A stretch of 64,000 nt of DNA from Candidatus Omnitrophota bacterium (GTDB lineage Bacteria; Omnitrophota; Gorgyraeia; Zapsychrales; Zapsychraceae), in NCBI GenBank assembly GCA_020632495.1, contig JACKFL010000006.1, positions 1,364,001-1,428,000 on the forward strand, read 5' to 3'. Position numbers and translations under genes: made by a program. Below the pieces are notes generated by a model. That model searched no databases and was not told the origin of the DNA. It was given only the letters and a program-made list of their open reading frames with translations. This document shows, piece after piece, positions 1-10,117 of this stretch. Each line of letters starts with the position of its first letter. Within the stretch, counting starts at the first letter, position 1.

Positions 1-1841
1 TCCAGCTTCTGCTCAAGCTTCATACCGGCCAACGTATTGCGCGCGCCCTGATCGGTGTCGGCCCTCTTGAGAAAACCGAGTACGATATCGTTGAGCACAT
101 TGACGTTAACGGCCGGGACGGGTTGCTGACTGAAGGCATTGTTTTTGTCCTGAATAAGAAAACTGGTAATATCCGCGGCCTCTTGATCAGTCAAACGCAA
201 ATTAGGCATCGCGGTATCGGAATGGTAGCTGTTAGGATCCTTAAGCCAATTGTACAACCAGCGGGCAGACGTCTTTGTACCGATGTTGATCAGATTCGGG
301 CCAAAGCGCCGGCGCAAGCCGTTGACGGTGACCATCTCGTCGCCCTTTTCGGGCTGGATCTGGTGACAGGCATAACAGCCGACGGAAGCGACCAGCTCCT
401 CGCCGCGGGCCGGATCGCCCTTGATCGGCAACCGGTCGTTCGGATAGGGTTGAGCGTTCTCAAAAAGGTAATGCAGAATGGCATGGATTTCCTGGTCACT
501 GCGCTTCTTGGACACCACATCGCTGTTATTGGATTGATTAAAGTACGAGGGCATCATGGTATTGTGCCGGAAAGAGTGCGGATCGTTAATCCAGCGCCAG
601 CCCCACTCCTTGTCGATTTTACCGGCCAGCTTGGTCAGATTCGGCCCCGGTTTCGGCCAGTCTTTGTAGCGTTCGATCTCGTGACAGGCATAACAGCCCG
701 CGGTCTCGATCATGGCCAGCCCCGTGCTCAACTTTTCCGCGCCCTTGACCGGAAACTCTCCGGAGTGACATTTGTAGCAACCGGCCTCGGTATAAGGTAA
801 CGGCAGCATCGGCTCTTCCCACAATTCCATCTGATGGTAGCCGTATTTTCCCTCCCACTCCTTCTTTTGCTGCGGTGAGGACGGCACGTGCACCGCGCCG
901 TTAAAGCTTGTCCCGCGCGGACGGCCGGCGTGACATACGGTACAGCCGAATTCTTCCAGCGGGTGGGGTGAATTCTTCCCCACGTAAAGTTCGAGATTCG
1001 GGTGCGTTGTAAAAGGCTGCGCTTCGTTTACGTAGTCGGGATTGGTAATGCCGAGGTGACAGGTGGTACAGCGGTCCACCCGCGGTACATTCATGAAATT
1101 GACGTCCTCGGTGACATCCTTAAGTACGATTTGTTCGACTTTGTTTCGCGGATTGGCAAGCTCCAGTATCGGCAAGTCGCGCACCATATTGGCGAACTGG
1201 TTAGTCAGGGACATGGCATTCGGATCAATGCTGTCCAGTTGACGTACGAGGATGCTCTGGCGGGCGGTCATCTGACGCTCATCGCGCTCCAGCTGGGCGA
1301 GTTGAGCCCCGCAGTTGTCCATCATCCGTTGTTTGCTCTTCAGGGCGGTCTTGGCCTCTTCCACATCGAGCGCGAGTTTGGTCACCTGTTGATCCAACGA
1401 CTGAAACGCCTCCCGGTATTGATCAACATCGTGCTCATGGTAGGCCTCGCCGTGTTCAAAACGGTATTTGGCCGCATCGTATTCCGCCTTGCGGAATTTG
1501 TAGTCCTGTTCTACCAGCGTCAACTTGGCGTTCGCCTCTTCGATTTGTGCCTGCAGTTCCGTTTGCGACTGGCACTTGTCCTTGTACGCCTGCTTGGCTG
1601 CGGATATTTTGGCCTCAAGCTCTTCGTATTCCGTTTGCTGGGAGAGCTCGATATTCTCCTTGTCGAGTTTGACGCGGGCTTTTTCAATCTCTATCGAGCG
1701 GAATTGACGCTGATAGTCCTTCCAGTCACGGTCATAATCATCCATAAACACGCCCATCAGTGTCAGCAGCAGCACAACGCTAACCACGGCGAAGACGATG
1801 TTTAGTTTATTAATATTATAATGACGTTCGTCTTTTCCCAA
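1..1841 (-). CDS. Membrane-anchored coiled-coil multihaem cytochrome c, partial (3' end outside window)
   Basis: An uninterrupted minus-strand frame runs from about 1841 off the left edge, about 613 residues visible. It has a short cytoplasmic start, one membrane segment (about residues 13-30), a long Glu/Lys/Gln-rich coiled coil (about 35-225), then five CxxCH haem c sites: CTTCH (1056-1070), CTVCH (930-944), CYKCH (765-779) and CYACH twice (681-695, 363-377). The last two sites start mono-haem-like modules with downstream Met residues. I chose the TTG at 1841 because GGTGA lies just upstream and it follows the previous stop by 14 bases; the start is uncertain. As the last visible gene of the bc cluster it is probably the electron acceptor or exit cytochrome of that complex, facing the periplasm. 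More haems may follow outside the window. Confidence 0.85.
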   Translation of the reverse strand, partial: MGKDERHYNINKLNIVFAVVSVVLLLTLMGVFMDDYDRDWKDYQRQFRSIEIEKARVKLDKENIELSQQTEYEELEAKISAAKQAYKDKCQSQTELQAQIEEANAKLTLVEQDYKFRKAEYDAAKYRFEHGEAYHEHDVDQYREAFQSLDQQVTKLALDVEEAKTALKSKQRMMDNCGAQLAQLERDERQMTARQSILVRQLDSIDPNAMSLTNQFANMVRDLPILELANPRNKVEQIVLKDVTEDVNFMNVPRVDRCTTCHLGITNPDYVNEAQPFTTHPNLELYVGKNSPHPLEEFGCTVCHAGRPRGTSFNGAVHVPSSPQQKKEWEGKYGYHQMELWEEPMLPLPYTEAGCYKCHSGEFPVKGAEKLSTGLAMIETAGCYACHEIERYKDWPKPGPNLTKLAGKIDKEWGWRWINDPHSFRHNTMMPSYFNQSNNSDVVSKKRSDQEIHAILHYLFENAQPYPNDRLPIKGDPARGEELVASVGCYACHQIQPEKGDEMVTVNGLRRRFGPNLINIGTKTSARWLYNWLKDPNSYHSDTAMPNLRLTDQEAADITSFLIQDKNNAFSQQPVPAVNVNVLNDIVLGFLKRADTDQGARNTLAGMKLEQKL

Positions 1842-1855
1842 TGTTTCACCGATTC

Positions 1856-2974
1856 CTAGATATTGAAGAAAAATTCCGGTATGGCTATGATGTACTTAAC
1901 ATTGAAAGCCCAGCGCAGCAGCATTTTTATGGGCAGGCTGAGCGTCAGCAGCAGCAAAATGACAAAAACGCTGTAGCGTAACGGTCCCAGGTTCTTGAAG
2001 ACATTCTTGAGGAAGGTCTTGGCAAACATCAGCGGCATCAATCCGAAGTAAATACCGAGGACCAAGAATCCCCACATCTCCCGCAGCAGAATATTGGTAG
2101 GCAGTTCCCGCTTCATCCAAATCATGTACACGTATTCCGACAGATTGATATTCGTCAAGGCCGCCAATTTATGCGAGTCCCAGTACTCAAACGGACCGAA
2201 GAAATTCCAGTTGGGCCCGCGCAGGAAAGTTCCCACCGATATCAGGAAAATCCAAAGGACCAGCCACAAAAACATGAACATGGAGACGGCCATTTGGCGG
2301 TCTTTGAACGTGTAATAGCCGGAACCCTTGGTGTTGTTGTCGATAAAGGGAATGGACATTAAGCCCAACAAGATGACCGTCGGAAAGACCACCCCGGCAA
2401 GCCAGGGGTCGAAATAAACCAACATTTCCTGCAATCCAAGGAAATACCACGGGGCCTTGGACGGATTAGGCGACACCGACGGATTGGCCGGTTCCTCGAT
2501 CGGCGCCTGCAGGGACATCGCCCATACCAGCAGCAGCACCGAACACAAGATGAGCGCGATCAGCTCGATATAGACCAAATCCGGCCACACCAGGATCTTT
2601 TCCTTGGCATCTTCCGCTTCATTGGGCCTCTTCCCGGCCGCGATCCGGGCGTCGTTTTCATAGGCCTGCTTCATGGCAAACCACAAGAAAAAGACCACCA
2701 AAAACAATAGCCCCACGATCGGCACATTATCTGGTTTCGTGACAATTTTGCGGAAGTTGGCGTCCGTCATCCCGAAACAGAAAAACGCGAACAACGTCCC
2801 GATCATCAAGGCTCCGCCGGCGTTGGTCCACAGCTTGTATATCCCCAGACGCTCGTTAATCCGGAGAAAAAACTTGTTGATCGGAAAAACGAAGACGTAA
2901 ACAACCGCCAACAAAGGAAAGAGAATTTGCGGATTGGTAAACTTGTTGATGAAAGCTTTTATCGCTTCGATCAT
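1856..2974 (-). CDS. Cytochrome bc complex subunit, C-terminal cytochrome b domain (subunit IV-like)
   Basis: This 372-residue membrane protein holds the cytochrome b C-terminal domain, which forms part of the quinol oxidation (Qo) site. The core (about residues 130-260) matches subunit IV of b6f complexes: a WPDLVY start, an EPANPSVSPNPSKAPWYF segment and following helices. The usual PEWY Qo motif reads APWY, so the proton-accepting Glu is replaced by Pro. Two to three extra hydrophobic segments precede the core (about 15-101) and two follow it (about 300-352), so it is about twice the length of plant or cyanobacterial subunit IV. It follows the b6-like gene after 42 bases and precedes the multihaem cytochrome by 14. 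The split b gene is known from b6f and several other bacterial bc complexes. Confidence 0.9.
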   Translation of the reverse strand: MIEAIKAFINKFTNPQILFPLLAVVYVFVFPINKFFLRINERLGIYKLWTNAGGALMIGTLFAFFCFGMTDANFRKIVTKPDNVPIVGLLFLVVFFLWFAMKQAYENDARIAAGKRPNEAEDAKEKILVWPDLVYIELIALILCSVLLLVWAMSLQAPIEEPANPSVSPNPSKAPWYFLGLQEMLVYFDPWLAGVVFPTVILLGLMSIPFIDNNTKGSGYYTFKDRQMAVSMFMFLWLVLWIFLISVGTFLRGPNWNFFGPFEYWDSHKLAALTNINLSEYVYMIWMKRELPTNILLREMWGFLVLGIYFGLMPLMFAKTFLKNVFKNLGPLRYSVFVILLLLTLSLPIKMLLRWAFNVKYIIAIPEFFFNI

Positions 2975-3016
2975 TCTGACTCGATTCTGTACAGATTAGT
3001 GCTGTCCGTGACCGGC

Positions 3017-3811
3017 TTACGTCGGCCCGGATATCCCCCCGTCCTTACGGACCCTCCAAAAGTGCACGATCATGAAAATCATCATAACAAAAGGCAGGCC
3101 GATGCAGTGCAGGACATAGAAACGCAACAAGGCGGCCTCGCCGACGAAACGTCCACCGAGCATGGCGAATTTAGCGTCACTGGTTGACGTCACGAAATTA
3201 ACATCCCCTATTGCCAACAATGATGCCCCCGGTCCGCCGGTGCCCACGAATGGCGTCGCCCCGGCCATATTCGATCCAACGGTGATCGCCCAAATCGCCA
3301 GCTGGTCCCACGGCAGCAAGTACCCGGTGAAACTCATCAGCATGGTCAGGACCAGCAGAAGTACCCCCACGGCCCAGTTGAACTCGCGCGGCGGCTTGTA
3401 GGACCCCGTCATAAATACCCGGAACATATGCAACCACACGGTGATAACCATCAAGTGAGCACCCCAGCGGTGAATCTCCCGCATGATCCCCAACGGGACC
3501 TGCTCGCGAAGATCGATAATATCGCCGTAGGCGTATTCCACCGTAGGTCGGTAATAAAACATCAGCAAAATGCCGGTGATCGTCAGCACCAGAAAGACAA
3601 AAAAAGACAGACCACCCATGCACCACGTGTACTTGACCTTGACCGCATGCTTGGGGAGCCTTACCGGATGAAGATGCAGGAAGACGCCGTTAAGAACGAC
3701 CATCATCCGTTGGCGGCGGGTCGTCGGGATACCGGTCCGGAAAATAGCCCGCCAGACCTGCGTGTTAACGACGAAATTCTGAAATTTTTTCCATGCGTTG
3801 TTTTCGGACAT
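3017..3811 (-). CDS. Cytochrome b6-like subunit of a bc/b6f-type complex
   Basis: This 264-residue protein is the haem-binding half of a split cytochrome b. It carries four haem-ligand histidines, H114 (IHRWGAH), H128 (WLHMFRV), H235 (VLHCIGLP) and H250 (IVHFWRV). The 14- and 15-residue spacings are those of cytochrome b6 rather than mitochondrial cytochrome b. TGYLLPWDQ follows the second helix pair. C64 (TWCMGG) aligns with the b6 cysteine (YCLGG) that binds the extra haem c_i covalently. It moves electrons from quinol across the membrane. It sits between the Rieske gene (18-base gap) and the subunit-IV-like gene. That it is a b-type haem protein is seen directly; haem c_i is inference. Confidence 0.93.
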   Translation of the reverse strand: MSENNAWKKFQNFVVNTQVWRAIFRTGIPTTRRQRMMVVLNGVFLHLHPVRLPKHAVKVKYTWCMGGLSFFVFLVLTITGILLMFYYRPTVEYAYGDIIDLREQVPLGIMREIHRWGAHLMVITVWLHMFRVFMTGSYKPPREFNWAVGVLLLVLTMLMSFTGYLLPWDQLAIWAITVGSNMAGATPFVGTGGPGASLLAIGDVNFVTSTSDAKFAMLGGRFVGEAALLRFYVLHCIGLPFVMMIFMIVHFWRVRKDGGISGPT

Positions 3812-3829
3812 AAAACTACCTAGACAAAA

Positions 3830-4537
3830 TTAAACGAGAATGAACGACTCAGGATCGGTCCATTCCCCTTTCTCCTGTTGAAATTTCTTGGTTTTGTCGA
3901 CAACAATCTCCCCGTCCGGAGCCTGGGTGATCTTGAACCGCTCCAACGGCCGCGGCGCGGGCCCCTCGAAATTGATGCCGTTCTTGTAAAAGCCGCTACC
4001 GTGACAGGGGCACTTGTATTTGCCTTCGTTTTCCAACCAGTTAGGGGTGCAACCCAGATGGGTGCATACCGTGGAAAGGGCGTAAATTTTCTCGGCGTCG
4101 CGCACAATCCACACGGCCTGGGTTTCTTTGAAATTCTCGTTCACTTCGCCGACCGTGTAGTCGTCCGGATAGCCGGCGCGGAAGGATTGTTTCGGTTCGA
4201 AGAGGACATTCGGAAAGAGGTAGCGCAGTAAAAGCGTCCCGTAACCGCCGATCACCGCGGCAAAGGCGGTCCATCCCAAGGCGGCCCACTTGATAAAGGT
4301 GCGCCGGTCGACGTTATCCCCTTCCGGCTGATCACCTGCCGGTGTACGGACGATGGGTGTGGCGGCCACTGCGGACTTCTTCTGCAGTTCCTGCGGCGTC
4401 ACCCCGATCTGCTTATTTTGCGAATTGGACGCCTGATCGGCGCCGCCCGCGGCAGCTTGCGCCGGGACTGTCGGGCGCGGAGGAATCTTGGACGTTTTTT
4501 GAGGTTTATTGTTCTGCGGCTTATTCTTGTCTGACAT
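3830..4537 (-). CDS. Rieske iron-sulfur protein of the bc complex
   Basis: The 235-residue protein has a Pro/Gln/Ala-rich cytoplasmic tail (about 1-75), a twin-arginine-like RRTFIKWAA before one membrane helix (about 85-107), and a Rieske domain. Box I is CTHLGC (C158, H160, C163) and box II is CPCHGS (C176, C178, H179), giving both cluster ligand pairs and the disulfide cysteines. EGPAPRPLERF is the usual Pro-rich loop. It takes one electron from quinol at the Qo site and passes it to the cytochrome c. The long N-terminal tail is unusual; most bacterial Rieske proteins start close to the twin-arginine motif. It lies 4 bases downstream of the HEAT-repeat gene. Confidence 0.95.
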   Translation of the reverse strand: MSDKNKPQNNKPQKTSKIPPRPTVPAQAAAGGADQASNSQNKQIGVTPQELQKKSAVAATPIVRTPAGDQPEGDNVDRRTFIKWAALGWTAFAAVIGGYGTLLLRYLFPNVLFEPKQSFRAGYPDDYTVGEVNENFKETQAVWIVRDAEKIYALSTVCTHLGCTPNWLENEGKYKCPCHGSGFYKNGINFEGPAPRPLERFKITQAPDGEIVVDKTKKFQQEKGEWTDPESFILV

Positions 4538-4541
4538 GTGA

Positions 4542-5405
4542 CTATTTCTTTACTGCCTTCAGGGCGGCAGCCCTGACCATCATATTATTATCTTTATCTG
4601 ATATAAACTTTATACGGGACTTGATGTCCCGGTCGTCGTACACGGCCCCGGCGTTTATGGCGGCCATAATTAAGTCGTTTTGTTCAGATGGGTCGACTTC
4701 GGAGAACTGACTGAGATAGTCCCGGTCCAGCACGTTCAACAATACGGATTTGCCGGATAGGTCACCCATATTGGCAAGGGATATTGCTGAACCCCATTTT
4801 ACATTGGGTTCGGGATCTTGCAATCCTTTTTTTAAAAACTCAACGGACTGTGGATGCCCCAAGCGGCCGAGGGCGACCACCGTGATTGAGCGGACGCGCG
4901 CATTGCCGTGACCGACAAACTCATGCAGGCGTTGTGCATTCCCCGGATCGCCGATCATGCCGATGGCGTATATCAGAGCCGGCAGGTTCTCTTCCTTCTC
5001 TTCCGCCAGACTGGCGGTGAGTACCGGCCCGAAGACCTTGCGTTGTGTCCTGCCCATCGCCAGCGCCAAGTACTGGCGTACCCTGTTGTCATCATGCTGG
5101 GCCGCTTTAAAAGCCGAGATAAGCTCATTGTCAAAACGCTCCTCCTGCGGGACCAGTTTGGAGTTGGCAAGCATTTTGGAAAGCTCAAATGCCCCCTGCC
5201 AGCGCTTACTGTGGCCGCCGACCTTGACGTCATTAAGGTAATCGTAGACGCTGCGTTTTTCCTGGGTCAAAAGCCGCATTCCGGCAAATAACAATACGCC
5301 GAAGACCGCGATAAGAAAGGGGATGATAAAAAACGAATGAACGATCACCCGTAGAAACGATTTTTCCTCTTCCGCGGGGACGTCTGTGTGTTGTTCGTTG
5401 TCCAT
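4542..5405 (-). CDS. Membrane-anchored HEAT-repeat protein of the bc cluster
   Basis: This is a 287-residue protein with one N-terminal membrane segment (about residues 20-45) and a C-terminal array of helical HEAT/PBS-lyase-like repeats (e.g. VRQYLALAMGR, ARVRSITVVALGRLG, NVKWGSAISLANMGD, MVRAAALKAVKK). There are no cysteine haem motifs and no catalytic motif. It begins 47 bases after atpC and is 4 bases before the Rieske gene. I infer an assembly or structural partner of the bc complex, because HEAT arrays bind proteins and the gene is locked into the cluster. No enzymatic role can be read from the sequence. GATAAT and TATAGT sit just upstream but no convincing -35 box does. Confidence 0.85.
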   Translation of the reverse strand: MDNEQHTDVPAEEEKSFLRVIVHSFFIIPFLIAVFGVLLFAGMRLLTQEKRSVYDYLNDVKVGGHSKRWQGAFELSKMLANSKLVPQEERFDNELISAFKAAQHDDNRVRQYLALAMGRTQRKVFGPVLTASLAEEKEENLPALIYAIGMIGDPGNAQRLHEFVGHGNARVRSITVVALGRLGHPQSVEFLKKGLQDPEPNVKWGSAISLANMGDLSGKSVLLNVLDRDYLSQFSEVDPSEQNDLIMAAINAGAVYDDRDIKSRIKFISDKDNNMMVRAAALKAVKK

Positions 5406-5452
5406 TAAATACTATACCTACTATTATCGGAAAAGGTATTGGCGAAAAGTTT

Positions 5453-5757
5453 TTATCCGCGGGACTGCCGCAGGCGGGCCACTGCCTCTTCCTTGTTTCC
5501 GGCCAGATAAGCGTAATCGACCAGCAACAGGCATTTGGTGTGATGATCGACCTCCAGGATACCGGAACCGATGGCGAGATAGGCTTCCCCCTCTTCCCGC
5601 CGCACCTTGACCAAGCCATCTCTCAGCTTGGCGACCATCGGGGCATGGCGGTTGAGCACCCCCAGCGATCCCTCCTGGCCGGGTACCGACACCGCGATAA
5701 CCGGCTCCTCAAAAATGGCGCCCTCCGGCGTAATCACTGACAAAATGAAGGTTGAAC

Positions 5758-5761
<4 letters not shown>
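5453..5761 (-). CDS. atpC: ATP synthase epsilon subunit
   Basis: The 102-residue protein matches the F1 epsilon subunit (TPEGAIFEEPVIAVSVPG, then GSLGVLNRHAPMVAKL), forming the N-terminal beta sandwich plus a short C-terminal helical part. It is shorter than the 130-140 residues usual for epsilon, so the inhibitory C-terminal hairpin is reduced. The frame stays open further upstream, but the ATG at 5761 gives the family start and overlaps the atpD stop by four bases (ATGA). It connects the rotor to the catalytic head and is the last gene of the ATP synthase group. Confidence 0.95.
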
Positions 5762-7176
<1,415 letters not shown>

Positions 7177-7185
7177 GAATTGTCC

Positions 7186-8055
7186 TTATTTGATGGCCTC
7201 GGCTCCGGCAACGATCTCGGTTAATTCCGTGGTGATCGCCGCCTGACGGGCCCGGTTGCGCAACAACGTATAGCGTTCAATCATCTCTGAGGCGTTTTTG
7301 GTCGCGTTGTCCATCGCCGACATGCGCGCGCCGTGTTCGCCCGCGGCGTTTTCCAGTAACGAAAAATAAATCTCAAAATACAGATAATGCGGTATCAAAA
7401 ACCTGAGCAGCTCCTCAGCCTGCGGTTCAAAAATATACTCGGCCGGATGGTCGACCGCCTCGTCGACCAATTCCTGCGGGTCGATCGGAAGGATTTTTCG
7501 AAACACCGTCTTTTGCGAAATAGGGCTGAGAAACTGATTATAGACCGTGTAAATGGCATCGAACCGGCCTGACTGAAAGTCGCTCTCCATGTCGGCTCCG
7601 ATCAATTCTGCGCCCTCAAAGCTGGGATCGGCCACGATCCCGTCGTAATATTTATGTACGGCCATCCGCTTTTTGAAAAACTGATATCCGCGCCGGCCGC
7701 AAAAACTCAGCGAGATCGATTCGTACTGTGACTGATTTTCTTCCACCCAACGCAGCACACGTTTGTTGGCATTATGGTTGAAGGCCCCGCACAAGCCCCG
7801 GTCCGAGGTGATCACCAATATCAGAATCCGTCGGTCCCGGTTGCGGGCGACAAAATACGGATGCAGCGAGGCATGCACCGTGGCCGAAATCCGCGAGGTC
7901 AGCCCGGCCAAATGCCGGGCGTACAGCTTGGCATTTCCCTGCGCCTCCTGGGCCCGGCGGAGCTTGCTGGCCGCAACCATCTTCATCGTACGCGTAATCT
8001 TCTGCGTATTCTTAAGACTCTTTAGTTTTTTGTTGTATTCTTTGATGTTGCTCAT
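7186..8055 (-). CDS. atpG: ATP synthase gamma subunit
   Basis: The 289-residue central-stalk subunit starts in the family manner (KNTQKITRTMKMVAASKLRR) and ends with the long C-terminal helix (NATKNASEMIERYTLLRNRA). It couples rotation of the c-ring to catalysis. The start at 8055 is fixed by homology and lies 44 bases inside the atpA coding sequence, so the two genes overlap substantially. No strong ribosome site precedes it, which fits translational coupling to atpA. Confidence 0.97.
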   Translation of the reverse strand: MSNIKEYNKKLKSLKNTQKITRTMKMVAASKLRRAQEAQGNAKLYARHLAGLTSRISATVHASLHPYFVARNRDRRILILVITSDRGLCGAFNHNANKRVLRWVEENQSQYESISLSFCGRRGYQFFKKRMAVHKYYDGIVADPSFEGAELIGADMESDFQSGRFDAIYTVYNQFLSPISQKTVFRKILPIDPQELVDEAVDHPAEYIFEPQAEELLRFLIPHYLYFEIYFSLLENAAGEHGARMSAMDNATKNASEMIERYTLLRNRARQAAITTELTEIVAGAEAIK

Positions 8056-9571
8056 CGGCGGTGAAATTTCTCTTCTTAAAATCGGTAATCAATTTGTCCA
8101 GATCCGCTTTGATTTCGTCGGTCAGGACCTGTTCCTTCTCCAGCTTTCTGACAAAGTCTGCGTATTCCGCGTCGAGAGCCTGGTGCAGGAGTTGCTCGAA
8201 TTCCTGTACTTGGTCGACGGGGATATCATCAAGATAGCCGTTGACGCCGGCGTAGATGACCACGATCTGATTGACGACCGGCAATGGAGAATAAATACCC
8301 TGTTTGATGACCTCCATCAGCCGCTGCCCTCGCTCCAACTGGCGGCGCGTCGTTTCATCGAGGTCTGAGGCGAATTGTGAAAATGCGGCGAGTTCACGGT
8401 ACTGCGCCAAATCGAGACGCAATGTCCCGGCGGTCTGCTTCATCGCCTTGATTTGGGCGTCCCCGCCGACCCGCGATACGGAAATTCCCGGGTTAATGGC
8501 CGGCCGTTGTCCCGAATTGAACAGGTCCGATTCGAGAAAGATCTGTCCGTCGGTAATGGAAATGACGTTGGTCGGAATATACGCCGACACATCCCCGGCT
8601 TGGGTTTCGATCACCGGTAAGGCGGTCAGGCTGCCGGCGCCCATCTTGTCGCTCATCTTGGCCGCGCGCTCGAGCAGACGGCTATGCAGATAGAAAATAT
8701 CACCAGGGTAGGCCTCGCGTCCCGGCGGACGGCGCAGCAGCAACGAAAGTTGGCGGTAGGCCTGTGCCTGTTTGGTCAAATCATCATAAACGATCAACGC
8801 GTGACGCCCGCTGTCGCGGTAGAACTCGGCCATGGCGCAGCCGGAGTATGGCGCCAAAAACTGCATCGGGGCCGGGTCGGACGCGGTCGCCGCAACGATC
8901 GTCGTGTATTCCATCGCCCCGTAGCGCTTGAGTGTCTCGTGGACCAGGGCGACGGTGGATCTTTTTTGACCGATCGCCACGTAAAAGCACTGCACCCCCT
9001 TGCCGCGCTGATTGATGATCGTATCGATGGCCAGCGCGGTCTTGCCGGTTTTACGGTCGCCAATGATCAACTCACGCTGCCCGCGGCCGATCGGGGTCAA
9101 CGCGTCGATGACCTTGATCCCCGTCTGCAACGGCTCGTGGACGTTCTTGCGTTCGATAATTCCCGGCGCCTTGGTCTCGATCTGGCGCATCTCGTGGGTC
9201 TCGATCGGGGCCAGCCCGTCGATGGCGGTCCCCAGCGCGTCCACAATGCGGCCGGTGAGGGCCTCGCCGACCGGAACAGACGCGATGGTCTCGGTGCGCT
9301 TGACCTGGTCGCCTTCGACGATCCCCGTATCGGAACCGAATATCGCAATCCCCACGTTGTCCGATTCCAGATTGAGGACCATGCCGCGCACACCGTTAGA
9401 AAACTCGACCAGCTCGCCGGCCATAACTCCGGCCAGTCCGTAGACACGCGCGATGCCGTCGCCGACGGTCAACACCGTCCCCACTTCATAAATATCGCCA
9501 CGATTATTAAAATCCGCCAATTGCTTTTTGAGGATCGTGGAAATTTCTTCGGGTCTGATTTTGCTTTGCAT
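8012..9571 (-). CDS. atpA: ATP synthase alpha subunit
   Basis: The 519-residue non-catalytic F1 subunit has its nucleotide loop at residues 171-178. The loop reads GDRKTGKT where nearly all alphas have GDRQTGKT. Other family segments are PVGEALTGRIVDALG, SDKMGAGSLTALPVIETQAGD and the PAINPGISVSRVGGDAQ stretch. The C-terminus is extended and polar, and its last 14 codons overlap the atpG start. It is preceded by atpH after nine bases. Confidence 0.98.
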   Translation of the reverse strand: MQSKIRPEEISTILKKQLADFNNRGDIYEVGTVLTVGDGIARVYGLAGVMAGELVEFSNGVRGMVLNLESDNVGIAIFGSDTGIVEGDQVKRTETIASVPVGEALTGRIVDALGTAIDGLAPIETHEMRQIETKAPGIIERKNVHEPLQTGIKVIDALTPIGRGQRELIIGDRKTGKTALAIDTIINQRGKGVQCFYVAIGQKRSTVALVHETLKRYGAMEYTTIVAATASDPAPMQFLAPYSGCAMAEFYRDSGRHALIVYDDLTKQAQAYRQLSLLLRRPPGREAYPGDIFYLHSRLLERAAKMSDKMGAGSLTALPVIETQAGDVSAYIPTNVISITDGQIFLESDLFNSGQRPAINPGISVSRVGGDAQIKAMKQTAGTLRLDLAQYRELAAFSQFASDLDETTRRQLERGQRLMEVIKQGIYSPLPVVNQIVVIYAGVNGYLDDIPVDQVQEFEQLLHQALDAEYADFVRKLEKEQVLTDEIKADLDKLITDFKKRNFTADEQHQRIQQKTKES

Positions 9572-9580
9572 TAGGCTTCC

Positions 9581-10117
9581 TTAATAATTGATGATCGAAC
9601 GCTTGAATTTAAGCAATTTGGATTCGACGGTATGATCATAAATCGTATTCCGGATCTTCACCCGGAAACCGCCGAGCATTTCCGGATTAACGATCATTTC
9701 GGGAATAATATCGGCCCCCATCAACGCGCGAAAGCGCTCGCGGATCTTGCCGATCTGACTTTCGGACAACGGGACCCTGCTTTCAATACTTGCCGGCAAT
9801 TGTCCGCGGGCATCGAGATAAAGCTCGACATAACAGGCGGCCATGACAGGTAACAGCGCCAATCGCTTTTTCTCGGCAAGAAATTCCAGGAATGTGAGTG
9901 TCGGGGGAGTGAGTTTGTCCGCGAAGCAGGCCGTGAGCACTTTCTTTTTGTCCGTCGCCGAGATGACAGGATCGGTCAACAGCCGGGCAAACGGAGCGGA
10001 CTGCCGGTGCAGATCGCGCAAAGCATCCATATCGGCTTTGACGTCCCCGGAAGTACCGGCCTTTTCCGTCTGCTCATAAAAGGCACGGGCATATCGGTCG
10101 GCGATTATTTTACTCAT
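9581..10117 (-). CDS. atpH: ATP synthase delta subunit
   Basis: The 178-residue protein has the OSCP/delta pattern: an N-terminal helical domain starting IADRYARAFYEQ and the C-terminal GGFRVKIRNTIYDHTVESKLLKFK signature. Delta ties the peripheral stalk to the top of F1. Its start overlaps the atpF stop by four bases and its length is normal. Confidence 0.95.
   Translation of the reverse strand: MSKIIADRYARAFYEQTEKAGTSGDVKADMDALRDLHRQSAPFARLLTDPVISATDKKKVLTACFADKLTPPTLTFLEFLAEKKRLALLPVMAACYVELYLDARGQLPASIESRVPLSESQIGKIRERFRALMGADIIPEMIVNPEMLGGFRVKIRNTIYDHTVESKLLKFKRSIINY

Noticed and set aside
1002..1805. Long plus-strand open frame over the multihaem cytochrome gene
   Set aside because: It is antisense to a frame with five CxxCH motifs and a coiled coil; it has no domain and no ribosome site.
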